Origin: an uncultured Prevotella sp.
GTDB lineage: Bacteria; Bacteroidota; Bacteroidia; Bacteroidales; Bacteroidaceae
Assembly (NCBI GenBank): GCA_945614335.1
Contig: CALZAP010000006.1
Span: 1-14,195, forward strand
Direction of reading: 5' to 3'
DNA length: 14,195 nucleotides
Numbering within the stretch: position 1 is the stretch's first letter; each line of letters starts with the position of its first letter. The notes beneath the pieces were generated by a model that made no database searches, was not told where the DNA came from, and was given only the letters and a program-made list of their open reading frames with translations. Shown here piece after piece: positions 1-8,360 of the stretch. Made by a program: the position numbers and the translations under genes.

Positions 1-52
1 GATACTAACTGTTCTTATATCGTAAGCTCCGCACGTTTATTGCTGCCTTTTC

Positions 53-70
53 TGACATCCTGTCATTTTT
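53..70 (+). terminator. Weak terminator-like hairpin
   Basis: TGACA (53-57) and TGTCA (61-65) form a perfect 5-base-pair stem with a 3-base loop, followed directly by TTTTT (66-70). The layout is that of an intrinsic terminator on the + strand, possibly ending a gene left of the window. The stem is short with only two G-C pairs, so it could be chance. Confidence 0.25.
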
Positions 71-143
71 ACATTACTATTCCTTGGATTTTTACTTTTT
101 ACCCCCCCGTTTAGTTAATTTAATATAAAATACCACAAAAACT

Positions 144-176
144 TTTGGCTTTATTAAAGTTTATTATTATCTTTTG
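144..176 (+). promoter_or_regulatory. Candidate promoter for the receptor-kinase operon
   Basis: TTTG at 144-147 is followed after 20 bases by TATCTTTTG at 168-176. This resembles the Bacteroidetes primary promoter (TTTG, 19-21 bases, TAnnTTTG) except for one extra T in the -7 element. It would start transcription near 183 and leave a leader of about 135 nt before the receptor ATG. A second, poorer -7 match, TTGGTTTG, lies at 249-256 without a clear upstream partner. Confidence 0.35.
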
Positions 177-320
177 CAAAGAATTTTAATAAATGAAAAT
201 ATATTGAAAAGGGAGCAAAAAGAATACACCTTATTAATATATATTATATTGGTTTGTACCATTCAATGATGAAGATGTTCACGCTCTCCGCTTATAACAG
301 AGTTATATTAATATTTTTAT

Positions 321-3300
321 ATGAAAATCAGACGTCAAAAAGTGAGACGATCAGCAGTGATGCTGTATCTATCAGTGTTTTTCTCAGTGTTTACACTTGC
401 ACAAAACACGACTTCAACAATCACAGGTACCACCTCCGACACAGACGACATTCTGCCCGGAGCAATAGTACGACTGACAGAAACGGGAACAGGAACGAGC
501 TACACCACCGTTTCAAACCAGAAAGGCCAGTTCCGTTTCGACGGCCTTCGTCCCGGCGGACCATACCGTCTGGAAGTCAGCTTTGTAGGTCATAATAAAG
601 CAGTTGTAAACATCAAGCGCATCAGCCTTGGAGAACTCTACTCATGCGACGTGAAACTTACCGCAGGCAACGAACTTAAGGAAGTGGTAATCACAAGCCA
701 GGCTGCTGCAATAAGAAAGACAGGTTCGTCGGAGAACTTCTCGGCAGAAGACATCGACAACCGTCCTACTATCGACCGTAGCATACAGGACATTCTCGCC
801 ATGTCGCCCTACTATACCGGAAGCGGCTCGTTTGGAGGACGCGACGGCGGTATGAACAACTATAGCATCGACGGTGCCAACTTCAATGCCAACATGGGTC
901 TCGACAGAGAGAAAATGCCAGGAGCCGGCAGCCCGTTTGCCCTCGAAGCCTTGTAAGAAATACAGATATTGAACTCCTCATTCTACGTTAAAAACAGAAA
1001 CTTCCTGGGAGCCACCATCAATGCTGTGACAAAAAGCGGCTCTAACACTTTCCGTGGATCGGCTTACCACTTCTATAAGGACGAGAGCCTCCGCGGCAAC
1101 AAGGTGTACGGCGAGGAGCTGACCGCTCCACGCGGCGACATCAAGCGCACCATCTACGGACTCACCCTCGGCGGACCTATCGTGAAAGACAAGCTCTTCT
1201 TCTTCGTGAGCGCCGAACTGGAAAACACTCCGCTCGAACTTCACCAGTGGCGTGCCTCGCAGAATGGCGTGGAAGACGGAAAGAACCTCATATCACGTGT
1301 GACTGAGGCCGACATGCAGAAGTTTTCTTCAGACCTGCAGTCGATGTACGGCTGGAACCCCGGCTCCTACAACGACTTCACCGGCGAGAACAAGTTCTTC
1401 CGCCTTATGGCTCGCGTGGACTGGAACATATCCAAGAACCACAACCTCACACTGCGCTACAACCAGACCAACGGAAAGAAGGACAACCTATACTCAAGCC
1501 CTGGCATGGGTATGGGCGACGGACGAGTGAGCGTATACTCAATGGTGTTCGACGGCTCCAACTGGCGTAAGGTAGACAACGTTTACTCTCTCACCGGCGA
1601 GCTCAACAGCCGCTTCGGCAACAACATCACCAACAAGTTGCGCGCCTCGTTCACATTCAACGACGCCAACAACCGCGAGTGCGACGCCTCGTTCCCCTGC
1701 ATAGAGATAATGAAGACTTACGACGGCGACGGAAAGAACCATGCCTACATGTCGGCAGGTTACGACCCTCACGCATGGCTCAACGGTATCAACGAGAAGA
1801 GCTGGAACATCGTTGACGACCTCAATATCTCACTCGGCGACCACTACCTCACCCTCGGTGCAGGCTTCGAGTCAACTGTGGCTTCCAACTGCTACATGAA
1901 ATACGGTGCGGGCTACTACCGCTACGCCTCATACGACGACTTCCTTCAGAAGAAGGCTCCAGTGGCGTTCGCCATGTGCTGGTCGCTCACCGGCGAAGAC
2001 CGCGCCCTCTCCGACGTGACCTACAACCGCCTCTCGGCCTATGCACAGGACGAGTGGCAGCTCAACCCACGTCTCCGCATGCTGTTTGGAGTGAGAATGG
2101 ACATGCCAATGTATACCAACCACCGCTACGAGAACCCCTCGGTGGCCAACCTCGACTTCAACGGCAAGAAGCTCAACACGGGCGAGTGGCCGGGCAATGC
2201 GGTAATGCTCTCGCCACGAGTGGGATTCAACTACGACATGACCGAAAACGGCGACCTGAGATTCCGTGGAGGTACGGGTATCTTCACCGGACGCTTCCCT
2301 CTCATCTTCTTCAGCAAGATGCAGGAAGGCTCGGGCATGCTGCAGACCTCCGTACAGATAACCAACGCCGCCAACCCGCTGCTGCAATACCTCGCAGGCG
2401 GAGTGCGCACTCCACAGCAGGTGCTGAGCGAAGTGGTGCCTAACCTGCCCGAAGAGCAGAAGAAGCTCTTCCCCACACAACCGGGTGCCGTAAGCAATCT
2501 CATCACCGTGGACAAGAACTTCAAGATGCCTCAGGTATGGAAGACCACACTCGCACTCGACTGGAAGGCGCCTCTCGGATTCGACAACCTCTTCACCATC
2601 GAAGGGACATACGCCAAGGACATAAACGCCATCACCGCCTTTGACGCCAACATCGACATGGACAAGGCCACGGCAAAGCGATTCGATGGTCCTGACAACC
2701 GCTACTTCTACCCCGGCAACGTGGAGAAACGCATTCACAGCGACAACGGTTACGCCTACGAGATGACAAACACCAACAAGGGTTACTCTGCCAACGTGAT
2801 GGCACAGGTGAAGATGACTCCGGTGAAAAACCTCGACCTCATGGCGGCTTACACATGGACAGCCTCGAAAACCATGAACTCGCTGCAGAGCAACCAGGTG
2901 GAAAACGCAATGACAAACCTGCCTACCGTGAACGGTATAAACATACAGGAGACACAGAACGCACGATACATCTACACGCCTCACCGTGTCATCGCATCGG
3001 CGTCATATAAGCTGAACTACATCAACGACCAGATGTCAACACGTGTGTCGCTGTTCTACTCCGGACAGAAAAACGGCTCTTACAGCTACACATACAACGG
3101 TGACCTCAACAACGACGGAATGTCCAACGACCTCATCTACATACCTGCATCAAAGGACGAGATGAACTTCATGGAATACACCGCCAACAAGACCACCTTT
3201 ACCGTGGAAGACCAGAAGAACGCCTTCTGGGACTTCATCAACCAAGACCCTTACCTGAGCAAGCACAAGGGTGAGTATGCACAGGCCTTCGGCGGATTCA

Positions 3301-3641
3301 ATCCATGGTACAACCGCTTCGACCTTCGACTCACACAGGAGATAAAGGTGAAGATAGGCAAGCAGGTGAACCGCTTCCAGCTGAACTTCGACATACTGAA
3401 CTTCGGCAACTTGCTCAACAGCAAGTGGGGATGCGCCAAGTCGGCCATCAACGCCGCCGTCAAACCTCTCGTGATAGACGCAAAAAACACGGTGGACGCA
3501 AACAACCAGCCTATTTACAAACTCGCCAACTACAAGGACAGCGAGGGAGTGACGAAGCTCGTCGACCACACCTTCGACATAATACGCGACAACACCAACT
3601 GCTGGAGAATGCAGATTGGAGTAAAGTATATATTTAATTAA
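321..3641 (+). pseudogene. Oar-like TonB-dependent outer-membrane receptor, interrupted by an in-frame stop
   Basis: Read through, this is a 1106-residue outer-membrane receptor that would take up a ligand using TonB energy. Residues 1-27 look like a signal peptide (basic start, hydrophobic stretch, cut near FTLA/Q). Residues about 29-120 match a carboxypeptidase-regulatory-like beta-sandwich (GAIVRLTETGTGTSYTT, then KGQFRFDGLRPGG). LKEVVIT and the plug follow, then INAVTKSGSNTFRGSAYHFY, typical of Oar-type receptors, and a long aromatic-rich beta-barrel ending MQIGVKYIFN. Codon 212 (954-956) is TAA, inside the plug, between FALEAL and EIQILNSS. The same frame continues without a frameshift to 3641, and a single base change such as GAA to TAA would explain it. 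Conceptual pieces are 321-956 (211 aa) and an opening from TTG 969 (890 aa); neither alone would make a receptor. Kinase 1 begins 3 bases after its stop. The ligand is unknown. The family call is firm; the pseudogene call is likely but depends on the base being correct. Confidence 0.85.
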
Positions 3642-3644
3642 TTT

Positions 3645-5963
3645 ATGACTCAACAGACTCGAAAGTTCCTGTATATCACACTGATAGCCATGACCATTGC
3701 GGTCATGGCTTTCGGCGTTTATACCTATGAAAAGCAAAAGACATACAAGGTTGCCGTGATGTTCTCACAAGGAAAGGACGTTCACTGCTACTGAACATTC
3801 TTAAAGTATTTTTAAAAAGAACTGAAACGCCAGGGGATAAACGCCAACATCTCATACCACTATCTCGACTGCGACAGATGGGGACACAACGAGGAAGTGG
3901 AGGAAGCAAGACGACTCATCGACCAAGCCTGCATTAATGGCGACCCCGACATGTTTGTCACCATTGGCGACGAGGTGACATACTCTCTCATGACCACCCG
4001 CGACACACTCACCAAGACACTGCCTGTGGTGTTCGGCGCTGTGGCCTTCCCCAACCCCAGCCTGCTCAAGGCCAACCCCAACCTCACGGGCTTCACCGAC
4101 AGTCTCGACGCAGTAAAGAACATCTATCTCGCCCAAAAGATATGCGGGATATATGCCGTAAACACACTGCCCTCCCACCACTATCTCGACAAGCAGGTGA
4201 AGAAACGAATAAAAATGCAGATTGCAGAACATCCGGAGATAACCGACAACATCGGATGGGACCACACGATGTATGAGATATTCAAATTGCCTGAAGGACA
4301 GTTCTCCATCACTCCCTTCTCACTCTACAACCTCGACAATAACACTGCAATGAGAGAGAAGCAGGACTCCCTCGGCAACGAGAACCTGATGCTCGCCATG
4401 AACCGGTTCTCGAAAATGACATACATGCAGATGAAATACGACTCGGAGTCGATAATGATGGTGAACATGAGCAGCAAGAAACCTATGCTCTCTGCCACAT
4501 GGCTCGACTTCGGCGCACCGGAAAGCAAATTCATCGCCGGCTTTTTCGCAGGTGCTGAAGCCATTGCTGCCGACGTGGCAGAAAGAGCAGCAAAAATACT
4601 GCGGGGAGCAAAGCCGCAGGACTTCACGGTAAGACCTACCAAACAGGAATACTGGATAGACTGGAACGTCGCGAAAAAGCACGGATACAACAAAAACAAT
4701 CTTCCGGCAGGATTCAACGTGGTAAACCTCTCGTGGAAGGAGATGCACCACAAGCTATACAATACGCTCATCTACGGGTCGATTATACTCTGCCTGATAG
4801 TCATGTCCTTGCTCTTCAGTCTATACATAAAGGAAAAAAAGCAGAAACACAAGGCCCTGATACGTGTGGAACGTGAGAACACTCTCTTCAATATGGCCAT
4901 CGAAAACAGCCAAGCCTTCGCTTGGGAACGCTACGGCACCACCATGTACCTCAGCGACGCCTTCTGGCATCACTATGGACACAAACCGCACGTGTGTGAC
5001 ATTAGCGAGTTTATGGATATGATTCACCCAGACTATCGCGCTGAATATCTCAAAGGCTTGGAGAAGGTGAACAGTGGCGACAACTATAAGGGAGAGGTGA
5101 AGGCCGACTTCTACCGGAACGGCGAGTGGCACTGGTATCAGATACGCGGCAAGGGCGTGTTTGACAAAGACAACAACTACGTGCGCTCTAACGGCATGCT
5201 GCTCAAGTTGGACGAATTCAAGATGAAGGAGTTCCAGCTCGTTGAGGCACGGCGACTGGCTGAGGAGGCCACACTGAAAGAGTCGTTCCTATCAAACATG
5301 AGCCACGAGATACGTACACCTCTAAACGCCATCGTAGGGTTCTCGCAGCTGCTCGCCCAGCCCGACGCTGACTTTACGCCGGAGGAGAAGGCGCTATTCG
5401 CAGAAACCATCAACACCAACAACGACCTGCTGCTGAAGCTCATAAACGACATCATCGACCTGTCGAGAGTGGAGTCGGGCGAGATTCCGTTCGTGATAAA
5501 GTCGTACAGCGTAAGGGAGGTAGTGTCGAATGCTTACGAGAAATATAAACCTACGATACCATCCAACATCGGATTCCGCATGCAGCAGCCCGAAGGCGAT
5601 TCAGACCCTATGGTAGACATCGACATAAACCAGCTCTCGCTCGTGTTCGACAATCTCATATCCAATGCGGTGAAGTTTACTGAACAAGGATTTATCACCA
5701 TTGGATGGGAACCGACCGACGACAACCGCGGTGTCGACCTGTATGTGGAGGACACTGGCAGTGGTCTCTCCGACGACGATCAGAAGATGGTGTTCAACCG
5801 ATTCTACAAGAAAGACAAATTCCAGCAGGGCACAGGTCTCGGCCTGTCTATCTGCAAGGCCATAGCCATAAGGCAGGGAGGAGACATGGAAGTGAAATCC
5901 CGTCTTGGCAAAGGCACAAGGTTTACCATACACTGTATGGGGGGGGGTAAGATTTTTGGGTGA
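3645..5963 (+). pseudogene. Sensor histidine kinase 1 (substrate-binding-like periplasmic domain), two in-frame stops
   Basis: Starting at ATG 3645, 3 bases after the receptor, the frame gives a 772-residue kinase homologous throughout to the two downstream kinases. In order it has a membrane anchor (about 8-28), a periplasmic domain with VTIGDEVTYS (from 105) and LPVVFGAVAFPN resembling ABC_sub_bind proteins, a second membrane segment (about 373-394), a PAS-like domain (about 415-525), HisKA with [12 protein letters not shown] (phospho-acceptor His554), and HATPase with N-box Asn674, DTGSG (Asp703) and GTGLGLS (from 729). Codon 50 is TGA (3792-3794) and codon 57 is TAA (3813-3815). Both fall in a stretch that aligns without gaps to kinase 3. 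The open part could restart at GTG 3897 (688 aa), but it would lack the anchor and the first part of the sensor domain. The kinase motifs are intact, so loss is probably recent. The gene ends at a 9-G run that shapes the last residues. Confidence 0.83.
5939..5947 (+). repeat. Nine-G homopolymer at the end of kinase 1
   Basis: Nine consecutive G residues fall within the last codons of kinase 1. With nine, the protein ends CMGGGKIFG. By translation, eight would extend it by a few codons, ending GEYPKK at a TAA just downstream, and ten would end it right after the glycines. Long G runs are prone to slippage, but here only the tail of the protein would change. Confidence 0.7.
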
Positions 5964-5975
5964 GTACCCGAAAAA
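5953..5975 (+). promoter_or_regulatory. Hairpin across the kinase 1 stop codon
   Basis: TTTTTGGGT (5953-5961) pairs with ACCC (5966-5969) and AAAAA (5971-5975), with a GAGT loop and one bulged G. The TGA stop of kinase 1 (5961-5963) lies at the loop edge. No T-run follows on the + strand, so it is not a standard terminator for the operon. It could affect RNA processing or translation between kinases 1 and 2, the only loose junction (60 bases) in the operon. Confidence 0.3.
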
Positions 5976-6023
5976 GTAACAACTCATCCGCTATTACACA
6001 AACTCGCGAAAAAAAACATTTCG

Positions 6024-8357
6024 ATGAATAAAAAGATGAAACACTTTAAAATGACATATCTCATAGCAGCCGCGGCAGTCATCGGGCTTGTCGGGGCGGC
6101 AGTGTGGATATTGTGTTTCAACGACTGTTCTTCGACCGAGTCTGCCGACAAGCCTCACGTGCTCGTGGTGTTCTCCGAAGACAGGACTCAATACAACACT
6201 TTTGCTGATATAGAGAACACCATGACCAAGGCTTTCAAGGAGAAAGGCATTGATGCCAACCTCTCCTTCGACTACCTCTCGTGCGACCGCTGGGAAGCTG
6301 AAAGGGAAGTGGAGGAAGCCGGAAAGATTATTACTCGAAACAACAGGGAAAAGAACATTGACATGCTGGTGACAATCGGCGACCAGGCCACCTACTCCAC
6401 TCTCTGCAACGACATTCCACTGCTCCACAAGGTGCCAATAGTGTTTGGCGGGGTACAGTTTCCTAACTGGAAACAACTGGCCGCATATCCCAACGCCACC
6501 GGTGTGGTAGACTCCGTCGACATCTGCAAAAACATATATGCCGCCTACACTCTTACAGGCAGGAAACAGACTTTCATGATGCTCAACAAGTCGTTTCTCG
6601 ACATGAAGATGCGCGACGAGATAGACAGACAACTGCGCACGAAGACAGACATACGCAACAACACCCACTGGAATTGCAGCATCATGGAACTTCTCACCGA
6701 CTATCAGGACAGCTTCTCCCTGTCTGTCATGTCGCTGCGCTACCTTAACCTCAACACCAGGGAAGACAAGCCCATGGACCCAAACAACGGCAACAACCTT
6801 AGAATAGTGCTGAGAAAGTTCAAGGACTTGGTATATATACAAGGGAAATACGACCACACGCCATTGCAAACCATACGCACCACCAACTACCTTCCCATGC
6901 TCACCGCCACATGGAAAGGCTTCGGCGGCGAGGACAACTACTATATAGGCGGCTATTTCGCATCTGGCAAGGACATTGCAAACGACGTTGCCGAGTATGC
7001 AAGAAAGATTTTCGCCGGAGAGAAGCCCAAGAACATAAAGGTGGGCATGACACGGAAAGACTACTACCTCGACTGGCAAGTGGCAAAGACCTATGGTTTC
7101 AAACACAACACACTGCCTGAAGGTTACAATGTGGTGAACATGCCGTGGAAAGACAAATACCCCTTGATATACACTCTTACAGTATATTCCGGAGGCATCA
7201 TAGTGACACTGCTGCTAATTGTGCTCGTAAGACAGCTGGTGAAGGAAAGAAGACAGAAAAACGCTGTCATGCAGCAGTTGGAACGGGAAAACTCGCTATA
7301 CAACATGGCCGTGCAAGACAGTCCCACCTTCGCATGGGAACACATCGGGCCGAGGATAAACATAAGCGAGAAATTCTGGCATTACTATGGCAAACAGCCA
7401 AGACTGATAACCATAGGCGACTTTATGTCAATGCTGCATCCTGATAGCCAAGACAAATACCGTGAAGGCCTGTCGCACGTCAAACGCGGAGAGTCATACT
7501 ACAACGAAGTACAGGCCGACTTCTACGGCAACGGAGAGTGGCAATGGTTCCAGATAAAGGGAAAGGGTATACTCGACGACAACGGGCGCTTCGTGAAATC
7601 GTATGGAATGATTACCAACATCGACAGCTTTAAGCAAAAGGAAAAGGAGATAATGGAGGCACACAAACAGGCGGAAGAGGCAACACTGAAACAGTCGTTT
7701 CTCGCTAACATGAGCCACGAGATACGCACACCGCTAAACGCCATCGTGGGATTCTCCGAACTCATCCTCCAACCTGACGCCGACTTCACCGAGGAGGATA
7801 AGAAACTGTTCGCCGACACCATACACACCAACAACGAACTGCTGCTGAAGCTCATCAACGACATACTCGACGTGTCGCGACTGGAGTCAGGCCACATGGA
7901 CTTCAAGATAAAGCCATGCAGCGTAAAGGAAATAATGGACAAGGTGTACCAGACCTTCGCTGTTCAGATGCCCGATCACCTGCAGTTCATATACAACCAG
8001 GACTCCAACGTGATAATAAAGGCCGATGAAGGGCGCCTGCGCCAGGTAATCACCAACTTCCTCACCAACGCCTCCAAGTTCACGCCCGAAGGCTCTATAA
8101 CCTTAGGGTGGAAAGTGGACGAACAGACCGGCAAGGTGGAAATGTATGTAGAAGACACGGGAATTGGACTGTCGGAAGAAGACCGAAAGATGGTGTTCAG
8201 CCGATTCTTCAAGAAAGACGAATTCAAGCAAGGCACAGGCCTCGGCCTCTCCATCTGCAAACTCATAGTAAGCCGCTTAGGAGGCGAGATAAAAGTGAAG
8301 TCGCAACTTGGAAAGGGAAGCCGTTTCTCTGTGTACCTCAAGTTTAATGGAAGATAA
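6024..8357 (+). CDS. Sensor histidine kinase 2 with substrate-binding-like periplasmic domain
   Basis: An intact 777-residue membrane kinase. Residues about 13-32 form the first membrane segment. A periplasmic domain of roughly 330 residues carries [11 protein letters not shown] (from 116) and VPIVFGGVQFPN followed by NATGV, a pattern like ABC_sub_bind (TrpX-type, PF04392) proteins, so it probably senses a small periplasmic solute. The second membrane segment is about 381-405, followed by a charged helical linker and a PAS_3-like domain (about 425-535, with NGEWQWFQIKGKG). HisKA has [17 protein letters not shown] with phospho-acceptor His565. HATPase has Asn682 (N-box), DTGIG (Asp711) and GTGLGLS (from 737). 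No receiver or output domain follows. ATG 6024 is favoured for its Lys-rich N-terminus before the membrane segment; Met5 is an alternative. It lies 60 bases after kinase 1 and 3 bases before kinase 3. The ligand and partner regulator are unknown. Confidence 0.9.
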   Translation: MNKKMKHFKMTYLIAAAAVIGLVGAAVWILCFNDCSSTESADKPHVLVVFSEDRTQYNTFADIENTMTKAFKEKGIDANLSFDYLSCDRWEAEREVEEAGKIITRNNREKNIDMLVTIGDQATYSTLCNDIPLLHKVPIVFGGVQFPNWKQLAAYPNATGVVDSVDICKNIYAAYTLTGRKQTFMMLNKSFLDMKMRDEIDRQLRTKTDIRNNTHWNCSIMELLTDYQDSFSLSVMSLRYLNLNTREDKPMDPNNGNNLRIVLRKFKDLVYIQGKYDHTPLQTIRTTNYLPMLTATWKGFGGEDNYYIGGYFASGKDIANDVAEYARKIFAGEKPKNIKVGMTRKDYYLDWQVAKTYGFKHNTLPEGYNVVNMPWKDKYPLIYTLTVYSGGIIVTLLLIVLVRQLVKERRQKNAVMQQLERENSLYNMAVQDSPTFAWEHIGPRINISEKFWHYYGKQPRLITIGDFMSMLHPDSQDKYREGLSHVKRGESYYNEVQADFYGNGEWQWFQIKGKGILDDNGRFVKSYGMITNIDSFKQKEKEIMEAHKQAEEATLKQSFLANMSHEIRTPLNAIVGFSELILQPDADFTEEDKKLFADTIHTNNELLLKLINDILDVSRLESGHMDFKIKPCSVKEIMDKVYQTFAVQMPDHLQFIYNQDSNVIIKADEGRLRQVITNFLTNASKFTPEGSITLGWKVDEQTGKVEMYVEDTGIGLSEEDRKMVFSRFFKKDEFKQGTGLGLSICKLIVSRLGGEIKVKSQLGKGSRFSVYLKFNGR

Positions 8358-8360
8358 AGA

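Larger units (their letters stand above)
1..320. other. AT-rich leader region without a gene
   Basis: No credible coding region is visible on either strand before the receptor start at 321. The sequence is much richer in A and T than the genes that follow. It contains a 7-C run at 102-108, a weak hairpin followed by T residues at 53-70, and a candidate Bacteroidetes-type promoter at 144-176. A reading frame opening at TTG 254 overlaps the receptor gene in another frame and has low-complexity content, so I treat it as a shadow. I saw no recognisable riboswitch core. Confidence 0.6.

Noticed and set aside
254..595. TTG-started frame overlapping the receptor start
   Set aside because: It overlaps the receptor signal peptide and first domain in another frame; the later part is Arg/His-rich shadow sequence without motifs.
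1929..2984. Long open frame of 351 codons on the - strand inside the receptor gene
   Set aside because: It lies antisense to a well-supported receptor, its composition (many His, Val, Cys) is an artefact of the opposite strand's codon use, and it shows no family motif.
3792..3794. TGA in kinase 1 as a selenocysteine codon
   Set aside because: A second stop (TAA) follows seven codons later, I saw no hairpin typical of a selenocysteine signal after it, and the paralogues have no Cys at this position.
5994..7106. Open frame of 370 codons on the - strand opposite kinase 2
   Set aside because: It is antisense to the intact kinase and its translation has no recognisable domain; it follows from the codon bias of the kinase gene.
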